From an uncultured Clostridium sp. (lineage in GTDB: Bacteria > Bacillota_A > Clostridia > TANB77 > CAG-508): a stretch of 11,185 nucleotides of DNA. How positions within the stretch are numbered: position 1 is the first letter of the stretch; the number at the start of each line of letters is the position of its first letter. Below the pieces are notes generated by a model. It was not told the DNA's origin. It ran no database searches and worked only from the letters and a program-made list of their open reading frames with translations. Below, in pieces: positions 4,779-10,245 of this stretch. Both the position numbers and the translations under genes were made by a program. The stretch covers positions 1 through 11,185 of the forward strand of contig CAMXLV010000049.1 of assembly GCA_947244675.1 (NCBI GenBank). Reading direction: 5' to 3'.

Positions 4779-5941
4779 AACTCATATTCTTCTTGCTCTT
4801 TTTCATATTCAATCTGTTTATCTGGATTCATAAAAGTATTTGTTTCTTGTTGAAAATCTCTTATAAGAGTATCTTCTTCACTAAAAGCAAACTTTTTACA
4901 AACCCAACTTATAAATTTTTTGATAGTTTTTTCAAATGCATTTATAATTTTATTCAAATACATATTTTCACTTAATAATTCATCATATTTCTTGTTAAAA
5001 TTTCTTTTTAGTTCTATTTCTTTATTATAAAAATCCTTTTCAAGTTTAGTACATTTATCTTCAAGATTTACTTTCTCTTGTAAAATTGATTGTCTTTCAT
5101 TTTCTAATTTTTCAGCTTTATCGATAGCATTTATTTGCTTTTCTAGTTCTTGATGTAATTTTTTATTGTCAGAGTATAGCATATCAATAATTTTGTATTT
5201 TGGCTCTATAATTTCTTTTTGTATTCTTTCATCTCTTTTTACAGTAAGTTTTCCAAAATCTTTAATGCTAGGTACATTAGGTAGTTCTAATTTTATATCT
5301 TTTAGTGTTTGTTTAGATTTTTCATAATTAGTAATTTCCTTGTAATCTTTTACAGATAGATGTTCTCTTGAGGATGGTTTTCCTCTTTCCAAATTAAAGC
5401 CATTTTCAATTATATAAGAATAAAAGGCATTTTGTAATTGAATGTAACTATCTTTAGCTTTCCAAAATTCACTACAAGCAATTTTATCAATAGCATTTCC
5501 ATTTTTATCTGTAGTATGGACAACAGGAATAAAAGCTAAATGTAAATGAGGAGTTTCTTCATCTAAATGTACTTTAGCAGACAAAATATATTGTTCGCCT
5601 AAGTTTTTATATTCACAAACAAATTTATATGCAGTTTCAAAATATCTTTTTGTTTCGTTTTCTCCAATAGATTCAAAAAACTCTTTATCAGATGTAATTA
5701 TATATTCACATACTATATTACTAACAGTTTTGACTTGTCCTTTTAAATTATATTTTTCTCTTATCTTATTAAATTCTTTTTCATAACTATAGGTAGGCTT
5801 TTTAATGGAATAGTTAAGATGTGATTTTGATGTATCTATATTTTTATTAGAATAATTTTTATTTCTTCTTTCATTATGACGATATATTCCTTTTAGACTT
5901 TCTCTTTTATATTTTTCATTTCTTATTATTGCATAACTCAT
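4775..5941 (-). CDS. mob: MobV-family relaxase (Mob/Pre), 388 aa
   Basis: Nicks one strand at oriT and leads it into the recipient through a helper conjugation apparatus. Motif I is HNERRNKNYSNKNIDTSKSH (22-41) with NY at 43-44; His22 matches the histidine that forms the DNA adduct in MobM of pMV158. Motif III is HLDEETPHLHLAFIPV (125-140), whose histidines His125, His132 and His134 bind metal. Motif II lies between them. Residues about 255-335 form a long coiled coil (KLHQELEKQI...LEDKCTKLEKDF), the usual dimerisation or membrane-association part. Length is slightly below the usual 400-500. The ATG follows CAAGGAGGTCTTAATAT. It appears intact, and its oriT lies directly upstream. Confidence 0.95.
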   Translation of the reverse strand: MSYAIIRNEKYKRESLKGIYRHNERRNKNYSNKNIDTSKSHLNYSIKKPTYSYEKEFNKIREKYNLKGQVKTVSNIVCEYIITSDKEFFESIGENETKRYFETAYKFVCEYKNLGEQYILSAKVHLDEETPHLHLAFIPVVHTTDKNGNAIDKIACSEFWKAKDSYIQLQNAFYSYIIENGFNLERGKPSSREHLSVKDYKEITNYEKSKQTLKDIKLELPNVPSIKDFGKLTVKRDERIQKEIIEPKYKIIDMLYSDNKKLHQELEKQINAIDKAEKLENERQSILQEKVNLEDKCTKLEKDFYNKEIELKRNFNKKYDELLSENMYLNKIINAFEKTIKKFISWVCKKFAFSEEDTLIRDFQQETNTFMNPDKQIEYEKEQEEYEL

Positions 5942-6014
5942 ATATTAAGACCTCCTTGTTTAACTTTATAAGAAAACACGAAATGTTATTTTGGATTGTC
6001 GGCTATTTTGTATT

Positions 6015-6038
6015 AGTGTTGTAACACACTACAACACT
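6015..6038 (-). other. oriT: oriT core of pMV158/MobV type
   Basis: AGTGTTGTA (6015-6023) and TACAACACT (6030-6038) form a 9-bp inverted repeat. On the minus strand the bases at 6022-6031 read TAGTGTGTTA, exactly the pMV158 nick sequence TAGTGTG/TTA; the nick would fall between 6024 and 6025. It is about 80 bp upstream of the mob start and on the same strand, as in pMV158-like plasmids. Confidence 0.88.
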
Positions 6039-6870
6039 TTTTTAGCTGTTAGCAAAAAGTGTCAGTGTGGCATGGAAAAACTTTCCCTACAACCCTTGCA
6101 TAAAAAATACACTAAGTGAATTTTTTATGTTTTAAATAAATTTGCATTTTGCAATTTATTTAAAAAGAAGAGCCAAGAAAAACATTTTTCAAATTTTTTC
6201 TTAGACTCTTATGAAACCTGGCTCGGTTTCAAACTTCCACGCAGACTAACAAAAATTTTATATATTCATATAAATTTTTTGTCAGTTTAGGACAGGGAAA
6301 TTGACATCCAATATCGGCTATCCGCCAACATTGGACATCAATTTCGCACAGAAATGACTATACTACTCTGGGTTTTGAGTAGTTGAAATTTCATAAAAAT
6401 ATTTATTATATATTTTTTTCTTTTATATAATATTTTCTTTAAAAGACTAGAAACCAGAGGGAGAGAGCATGAGTGAATTAGGTGCAATAATCCCATAAGT
6501 GAAAAAGAATTATTACACCTATATTTAGAAACCGTCAGTCGATCGCCTTCGCTCATAGGTAGTCTAGTATGTAGTAAAACTACTGTAATTGCTAACATAT
6601 TTCTATGTTATTGTTCATACTTGCCCAAACTTTTTACAATTACAAATCCATTTCAAGTTTTGCCTCCCAATACTCTTTTATTATTGTGAGTCTATGTTGC
6701 AAAATCTCACTTACGCATTTTGTATAAATAGACTGTTTATACGAATACGAATGAACTTTATAGCATCGGCTCATTACACCAAACACTTTTTAAGAGGTGT
6801 TGCATTTCTCTTTTGCATGATAAAAAATCCCTTTGTAGTTACTTCTACAAGGGATAAGTTGTAATCATTT
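6039..6870. other. Gene-free region packed with hairpins (possible single-strand origin or structured RNA)
   Basis: No credible gene lies here. Stems seen: GGAAA/TTTCC (6074-6086), CATAAAAAAT/ATTTTTTATG (6099-6129), TTTAAATAAATT/AATTTATTTAAA (6131-6164), AAGAG...CTCTT (6168-6210), GAAACC/GGTTTC (6213-6230), an imperfect AT-rich stem (about 6245-6287), AAATTGACATCCAAT/ATTGGACATCAATTT (6298-6344), CTACTC/GAGTAG (6363-6382) and TAGGTGCAATAAT/ATTATTACACCTA (6479-6521). Hairpins next to oriT in MobV elements often form a single-strand replication origin. A noncoding RNA is the other option. From 6600 only weaker stems are seen. Confidence 0.5.
6825..6857 (-). terminator. Terminator of the kinase gene
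   Basis: On the minus strand ATCCCTTGTAGA pairs with CTACAAAGGGAT around a short loop and is followed by TTTTTTA. It lies about 20 bp after the kinase stop codon. Confidence 0.8.
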
Positions 6871-6877
6871 TATTTAA

Positions 6878-8029
6878 TTAGAATGGTAAATCATCAAATT
6901 GAGTTTCTATTTTTATATTAGATAGTTTGGTATATATATTATCTAATACTATTTGTTGTTTATCTTCAGGAAGAGCAATTAATAATTTATAGAAACTTTC
7001 TACAGTTTTATATTCAATATTAATTTTTGTATAATAAGATGAAAATTCATCAGTAAAACAATGTATTAATTCACTATTTGATTGAATAAATTCATCAAGC
7101 ATATTATTTTTTAATACTTTTTGTAAATTTTCTATTATTTCTTTAATAGGTTTTCTTTTGATTTGTGAACTTAGTTTTGCTATATGATCGTTAAGGGCAG
7201 AGGCAAAGTTAAGATAAATACTTCTTTCTTCATCATTAAAATAATCCTCCCTTAGCATTAATTCAGAAATAGCAGATACAATTTCAGTAAAAGATTGATA
7301 TCGTTTATCTCTTTCTACTTGAATCATTTTTTCTATTATATGTGTATATTTAAAACTTTCCTTTATTTCTCTCTCTTTAATAAAATGTTCAAACAATTTT
7401 CCTAAAAAGTATATTTCAGTTGTATGATTATATTTTCCATATAATGTTATATCCTCTGGAAGTTGCGTTACTGGCCAATTCAGTATAACACTATTGTCAT
7501 CATTTTCGCTAATATCTGATTGTAACATTTTTCCAAAACCAAAATCTATTATTTTTACATTTCCTTCATCATCTATTAAAATATTCTGTGGTCTTATATC
7601 TCTATGTAAAATATGATTTTTTTCTAAATATTCAAAAGCAAAAATTGTCTCTTTAAAAATATCTTCAACTTCTCTCCAATTAGTATCAAAAATAGAAGGG
7701 AAATAATTATTTAAAGAAACACCTTTCACATATTCCATTTGTAGATAGCCCACTTTCTCTTGAGGGTATAAATAGTAATTATATACTCTTACGATATTAG
7801 GGTGTGTAAGTTTAAATAAGATTTTAATTTCATCTACAAACCTGTCATAAAATTCTTCTTTATGTTCTTGATCTTCTGTTTCATATTTTTTAATTGCAAA
7901 TAGCATATCTGTAGTTTCATCTTTAAATAATAAAGCTCTTCCTGTTCCACCTTTTCCTAAATTATCAATAAATTTAAATTGTTTTCTCATATCAAAATTA
8001 ACTATTTGACCTTTTTCTATATTTCCCAT
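6878..8029 (-). CDS. Eukaryotic-like Ser/Thr protein kinase, 383 aa
   Basis: Numbering from MGNIEKGQ: glycine loop GKGGTG (25-30), ATP lysine K47 in FAIKK, helix-C glutamate E67, catalytic loop HRDIRPQN (D144, N149), metal-binding DFG (162-164). These predict an active kinase. Two features are unusual: no APE motif is visible after the DFG, where the sequence runs VILNWPVTQLPEDI, and the conserved Asp of the DxxSxG motif is Glu (EIYFLG, 205-210). A helical C-terminal region of about 130 residues with no membrane span or PASTA domain follows, so it is not a PrkC-type receptor. The ATG at 8029 has GGGGGA before it; an upstream in-frame ATG at 8059 would fall at or before the predicted transcript start. 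Monocistronic cargo beside attR; phage defence, as with Stk2, is a plausible but unproved role. Confidence 0.9.
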   Translation of the reverse strand: MGNIEKGQIVNFDMRKQFKFIDNLGKGGTGRALLFKDETTDMLFAIKKYETEDQEHKEEFYDRFVDEIKILFKLTHPNIVRVYNYYLYPQEKVGYLQMEYVKGVSLNNYFPSIFDTNWREVEDIFKETIFAFEYLEKNHILHRDIRPQNILIDDEGNVKIIDFGFGKMLQSDISENDDNSVILNWPVTQLPEDITLYGKYNHTTEIYFLGKLFEHFIKEREIKESFKYTHIIEKMIQVERDKRYQSFTEIVSAISELMLREDYFNDEERSIYLNFASALNDHIAKLSSQIKRKPIKEIIENLQKVLKNNMLDEFIQSNSELIHCFTDEFSSYYTKINIEYKTVESFYKLLIALPEDKQQIVLDNIYTKLSNIKIETQFDDLPF

Positions 8030-8060
8030 AATTTCCCCCATATACTTAATAATTAGCATT

Positions 8061-8069
8061 ATTATAGCA
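8061..8069 (-). promoter_or_regulatory. Extended -10 promoter of the kinase gene
   Basis: On the minus strand TGC-TATAAT, an extended -10; the -35 is poor. The transcript should start near 8054, which excludes the ATG at 8059 as the translation start and supports the one at 8029. Confidence 0.55.
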
Positions 8070-8159
8070 TATTTTATAGTTTTATTCTATATTTAAAAAA
8101 TAATTATATTGGTATTTTTTATTAAAACGAAATAGATAATTTTATAATTAAGTTTTTTA

Positions 8160-8181
8160 GTTCTACAAAAGTTCTACAAAA
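8160..8181 (+). repeat. Tandem integrase arm-type sites, right end
   Basis: GTTCTACAAAA occurs twice in tandem (8160-8170 and 8171-8181), the same motif as at 114-137 near the left end. It lies about 155 bp before the attR core. Confidence 0.65.
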
Positions 8182-8200
8182 AATTTTTTATTTTTGATAG

Positions 8201-8229
8201 TTGCTAAAAATAAAAAAAGAGTGTATAAT
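8201..8229 (+). promoter_or_regulatory. Possible outward promoter near attR
   Basis: TTGCTA (8201-8206), 17-bp spacer, TATAAT (8224-8229). It points across attR into the flank, or across attP towards the 3' end of int in the excised circle. No gene with a good start follows within 500 bp. A fortuitous match in AT-rich DNA is possible. Confidence 0.35.
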
Positions 8230-8335
8230 CTAAATGAAATTGAAAGAAAGTTAGAAAATAAAGGTTAATTGATGTTTTATAAATGGTGTTAAATGATGAT
8301 AAAGAATTTTAAGTGATAATTAGTCAAATTCCCTT

Positions 8336-8388
8336 AAAATCCTGCGGTTGAATAAACCGTGCCGGTTCGATTCCGGCCATCTGCACCA
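8336..8388 (+). repeat. attR core: 53-bp tRNA-Leu 3' fragment
   Basis: Identical to 1-53. The sequence before it, apart from CTT at 8333-8335, has no tRNA 5' half, so it is only a duplicated attachment core and not a tRNA gene. Confidence 0.93.
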
Positions 8389-8534
8389 AATTTTATAATT
8401 TTTTTAAGATAGTGTAAATTATCATACAATATCTTAATTTATTTCAAAGTATTGTAAATACTATTTTTCAAAGGTAGCATTTATTTTTTTGCCTATCTCA
8501 AAATATCATAAATTATCATAGAATATTTTGGCTT
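8389..8534. repeat. AT-rich flank with repeated inverted repeats
   Basis: No gene. TAAATTATCATANAATAT occurs at 8415-8432 and 8509-8526 (17 of 18 identical). Each copy sits inside a different inverted repeat: AAGATA...TATCTT around the first, AAAATAT...AATATTTT around the second. A smaller one, AGTATT/AATACT, lies between. The stems differ but pairing is kept. Role unknown; binding sites of a recombinase or regulator are possible. Confidence 0.45.
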
Positions 8535-8578
8535 ACTCCATTAAAACTCCATTAAAATTAATTTTTAATTCCATTAAA
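8535..8578 (+). repeat. ACTCCATTAAA tandem repeats, arm-type-like, outside attR
   Basis: ACTCCATTAAA occurs at 8535-8545 and 8546-8556, with a related ATTCCATTAAA at 8568-8578. The 11-bp tandem spacing equals that of the GTTCTACAAAA arm sites of the element, but the sequence differs. They lie 147 bp beyond the attR core. They may be arm sites of a different integrase whose element once occupied the same tRNA. Confidence 0.5.
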
Positions 8579-8720
8579 AAAATTCTTGCTATTCTTACAA
8601 CCGATTCTATTTTAAAAAGTGGGCTATTTTTACAATGCAGTAATTTTGCATTTTATATAAAACCTATTAGCAATGTACTAATAGAAGTAGTGTTATAATT
8701 TGTGGAAATTAAAAAAGTTG

Positions 8721-8749
8721 TTGTTTTTAAAATAGAAATAAAGTATAAT
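8721..8749 (+). promoter_or_regulatory. Promoter of small-peptide gene, module 2
   Basis: TTGTTT (8721-8726), 17 bp, TATAAT (8744-8749), identical hexamers and spacing to module 1. Confidence 0.75.
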
Positions 8750-8756
8750 AGAAACG

Positions 8757-8788
8757 TCCTTTTCAAAGGAAATCTTTCGGAAAGGAGG
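8757..8788 (+). promoter_or_regulatory. Leader able to fold over the ribosome-binding site, module 2
   Basis: TCCTTTTC (8757-8764) can pair with GGAAAGGA, which contains the Shine-Dalgarno site, through eight pairs including one G-U. CCTTT/AAAGG and CTTT/AAAG are competing small hairpins. The segment differs from module 1 at only two bases. Confidence 0.5.
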
Positions 8789-8795
8789 CAGACAG

Positions 8796-8885
8796 ATGAG
8801 CAGTTTCGACTTAATTTGGCGTTTGGTAGTATTATTACTTGCAAAAGATAATAAGAAATCTGATGACCAAAAAACTGAAGATTAG
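8796..8885 (+). CDS. Small peptide, candidate type I toxin, 29 aa (module 2)
   Basis: ATG at 8796 is 7 nt after GGAGG (8784-8788). The peptide starts MSSFDLIWRLVVLLLAKDNK, more hydrophobic than its 42-aa homologue at 2511-2639, and ends in a charged tail with SDDQK. The core DLxWxLVxLLLxK and the tail DQK are shared; the first peptide has about 13 extra residues in the tail. The start codon is flanked by CAGACA (8789-8794) and CAGTTTCGACT (8801-8811), and both are repeated in the same order downstream at 8973-8994, in the 5' part of the antisense RNA. The module lies outside attR and so belongs to the flank or to an older element. Toxin function is inferred from the par-like architecture. Confidence 0.75.
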   Translation: MSSFDLIWRLVVLLLAKDNKKSDDQKTED

Positions 8886-8900
8886 TCGAAAGAACTAATC

Positions 8901-8931
8901 AAGGAGTGGTTCCCTAGCCACTTCTTTTTTT
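8901..8931 (+). terminator. Terminator 1 of module 2
   Basis: AAGGAGTGG (8901-8909) pairs with CCACTTCTT (8918-8926), with one G-U, and runs into seven T. Loop TTCCCTAG shares TCCCTA with the next hairpin. A smaller hairpin ATTAGT/ACTAAT (8881-8899) begins at the stop codon. Confidence 0.8.
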
Positions 8932-8949
8932 AATTTTGCAAATAAAAAA

Positions 8950-8971
8950 GTATGTGTCCCTAAACACATAC
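8950..8971 (-). terminator. Terminator of the antisense RNA, module 2
   Basis: A perfect 8-bp stem (8950-8957 with 8964-8971), loop CCCTAA on the plus strand, and six A on the plus strand at 8944-8949, which give TTTTTT on the minus strand. Confidence 0.8.
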
Positions 8972-8972
8972 A

Positions 8973-8994
8973 CAGACATTAAACAGTTTCGACT
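8973..8994 (+). repeat. Direct repeats DRa and DRb of module 2
   Basis: CAGACA (8973-8978) and CAGTTTCGACT (8984-8994) repeat 8789-8794 and 8801-8811 in the same order, with nearly the same spacing (start to start 11 against 12). The bases between them, which include the ATG in the upstream copy, are not conserved. Confidence 0.85.
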
Positions 8995-8998
8995 ACTG

Positions 8999-9045
8999 TT
9001 AACTTAAGTTAAATATAGTATACTATATTTTTTATTATATGTCAA
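8999..9045 (-). promoter_or_regulatory. Antisense promoter and conserved palindrome, module 2
   Basis: On the minus strand TTGACA (9040-9045), 17 bp, TATACT (9017-9022), then the palindrome TTAACTTAAGTTAA (8999-9012). All three elements and their spacing match module 1. Confidence 0.85.
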
Positions 9046-9138
9046 ATAATTTTCAAAAATTCATATTTCCTGAAAATTGTAATATTAATTGCGCGTTTTT
9101 TCTTAAAAATTAAAAATCTTTAAAAGTTAGTTTTTACG

Positions 9139-9466
9139 CTACTTTTTCTTCTTGATAATATTCCATGTCTTAAATTTCAATATCTTTCGTGGATAATTAT
9201 TTATGCATTTTCTATCCTTTTTACTTCTTCTTTGTGATACTTCTGCACAATACTTCCATACTGGTAGATATGATGTTTCTAATTCTATTAATCCTAATTT
9301 TATATCTCTACTTATTGTTATTCTATGTTTTCCTAATACATTTCCAATTTCTGTATAGTTTAAATGTTGATCATTACACAATGTTTCAATTTTTATTCTT
9401 TCTTTGTATGTTAATTGTTTAAATTTTTTTTATTTGTGTTATAATTTTCTTGACACATAATTAAAA
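9139..9466 (-). pseudogene. IS30-family transposase, N-terminal fragment with frameshift
   Basis: An ATG (9460-9462) behind GGAGG begins MCQENYNTNKKN and soon stops. After a run of eight A, another frame continues KQLTYKERIKIETL and then CNDQHLNYTEIGNVLGKHRITISRDIKLG, the N-terminal HTH of IS30-type transposases. One extra A would join the two. After about 90 residues the protein leaves the family (KILKFKTWNIIKKKK) and stops, so the DDE catalytic domain is absent; full proteins have over 300 residues. Upstream, AATGTTAGT/ACTAAACATT (9473-9500) is an inverted repeat that may belong to the IS end. It cannot be functional. Confidence 0.7.
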
Positions 9467-9706
9467 ACCTCCAATGTTTAGTCTCGCAACTAACATTTTA
9501 ATTGATTTTTAATTATGTGACTATATTTTTATGTTATCAATGAGCATTTAGTTATACAATATTCACGGACTTCATTTTGAAATTCAGCTAGTGCAATTTT
9601 CAATATTATGTAAAATGTAGTGTAATTATAAGTGATGAACAGTTTTTACTCCGTTTCATCAGTAGAAAACAGCAAAGAACGCATTATTATGCAAGGAGGA
9701 AAAATT

Positions 9707-10093
9707 ATGGCAAAGAAAGTTCGTTACAATGGTGGCACACAGAGTTATTATGGTTGTTCTGATCCTACCAATTTGGTTTTAGGTAAAGAATACGAGGTTG
9801 TTTTTTCAAGAGATCGTGGCTGGCAGACCGATTATACACTTAAGGGTGTAAATGGAGAATTCAATTCCGCATGGTTTGATGAAGTTTCTTCCGATGACAA
9901 GGTTTATATGGCTATTGCTCATGAAGTTCCTGCGATTGGCGAAAGATACTCTTGCTACAAGATGGAGTTTATCAAGGGACATCCAAAGCTTGTTAGTTGG
10001 TCTACAAGCACAGTCAAGGGAATCAACTATATGGGAAACAACATTTACCAGGTAACTACTCACAACAGTGTTTACATTGTGAATGTGGGCTAA
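9707..10093 (+). CDS. Unrecognised small protein with two beta-rich halves, 128 aa
   Basis: Start chosen at MAKKVRYNGG, which has GCAAGGAGGAAAAATT-ATG; an in-frame ATG 75 bp upstream has no such site. Residues 1-62 look like a small SH3-like or KOW-like barrel (LVLGKEYEVVFSRDRGWQTD, then LKGVNGEFNSAWFDEV). Residues 65-128 are a second beta-rich unit with GERYSCYKMEFIKGHPKLVSW and a closing MGNNIYQVTTHNSVYIVNV. Such tails seem familiar from gut Firmicutes proteins, but I cannot name a function. It has its own terminator. It is visibly less AT-rich than the surroundings, like the 213-aa cargo gene, which suggests recent transfer. Confidence 0.72.
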   Translation: MAKKVRYNGGTQSYYGCSDPTNLVLGKEYEVVFSRDRGWQTDYTLKGVNGEFNSAWFDEVSSDDKVYMAIAHEVPAIGERYSCYKMEFIKGHPKLVSWSTSTVKGINYMGNNIYQVTTHNSVYIVNVG

Positions 10094-10120
10094 TTGTCAA
10101 ATTAAAAAAGATATATTTTT

Positions 10121-10150
10121 CTCTTACCTACGGGTGAGAGTTTTCTTTTG
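10121..10150 (+). terminator. Terminator after the 128-aa gene
   Basis: CTCTTACC (10121-10128) pairs with GGTGAGAG (10133-10140), with one G-U, loop TACG, followed by TTTTCTTTTG. Confidence 0.82.
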
Positions 10151-10178
10151 TTAAATTTATAGAAAATATAAATATTTA

Positions 10179-10236
10179 TTGTCATTTATAAAAAATATGA
10201 TATACTTTAATAAATTGATTGATAGTTGTATCAATC
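10179..10236 (+). promoter_or_regulatory. Promoter with palindromic operator before the SDR remnant
   Basis: TTGTCA (10179-10184), 16-bp spacer with TGA directly before TATACT (10201-10206). The palindrome GATTGATA-GTTG-TATCAATC (10217-10236) sits at the transcription start, typical of TetR/MarR-type repression. No regulator gene is present in the window. Confidence 0.6.
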
Positions 10237-10245
10237 GTTAGAGGT

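Larger units (their letters stand above)
1..8388. mobile_element. Integrative mobilizable element inserted at the 3' end of a tRNA-Leu gene
   Basis: Two identical 53-bp direct repeats, the 3' part of a tRNA gene ending in CCA, bound this segment. Inside are a tyrosine integrase facing attL, an excisionase-like protein, a MobV relaxase with a matching nick site, XRE regulators, a small-peptide/antisense RNA module, a protein kinase and an unrecognised cargo gene. There are no type IV secretion or coupling-protein genes, so transfer would depend on a helper conjugative element in the same cell. No replication initiator was recognised. The left repeat should belong to the intact tRNA, whose 5' half lies before the window; the right repeat is only a 3' fragment. 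What is seen: repeats, integrase motifs and oriT core. Inferred: current mobility. Confidence 0.9.
8944..9010 (-). ncRNA. Candidate antisense antitoxin RNA, about 67 nt (module 2)
   Basis: Predicted to start near 9010 and end in the T-run after the hairpin GTATGTGT/ACACATAC (8950-8971), which on the minus strand is followed by TTTTTT and so is a proper terminator. Near its 5' end it carries complements of CAGTTTCGACT and CAGACA, the two repeats that flank the peptide AUG, so it can bracket the start codon. Its loop UUAGGG is complementary to the CCCUA of the peptide mRNA terminator loop. Length and plan match module 1 although the pairing sequences are different. Confidence 0.75.

Noticed and set aside
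4793..4975. Rightward 60-codon open frame
   Set aside because: Antisense shadow of the MobV coiled-coil region.
6338..6864. Two open frames on opposite strands in the hairpin region
   Set aside because: Neither has a ribosome-binding site or recognisable protein features; the DNA is better explained by inverted repeats.
8030..8059. Upstream ATG for the kinase (10 extra residues)
   Set aside because: It coincides with or precedes the predicted transcript start and lacks a ribosome-binding site; the ATG at 8029 has GGGGGA in front.
8336..8388. A second tRNA-Leu gene at attR
   Set aside because: Only the 3' portion is present; no D arm or 5' acceptor strand precedes it.
8535..8578. CRISPR array from the CCATTAAA repeats
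   Set aside because: Repeats are 11 bp and abut each other with no unique spacers; no cas genes are present.
8653..8844. Leftward 63-codon open frame
   Set aside because: Antisense to the promoter and peptide gene of module 2; the conserved rightward frame is supported by homology to module 1.
9189..9422. Rightward 77-codon hydrophobic open frame
   Set aside because: Antisense of the IS30-type fragment; apparent hydrophobicity comes from T-rich codons.
9632..9706. Upstream start for the 128-aa protein
   Set aside because: No ribosome-binding site at 9632, while 9707 has a strong one and the upstream residues look unrelated.
9806..10063. Open frames on both strands inside the 128-aa gene
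   Set aside because: Shadows of the higher-GC coding sequence; no start signals.
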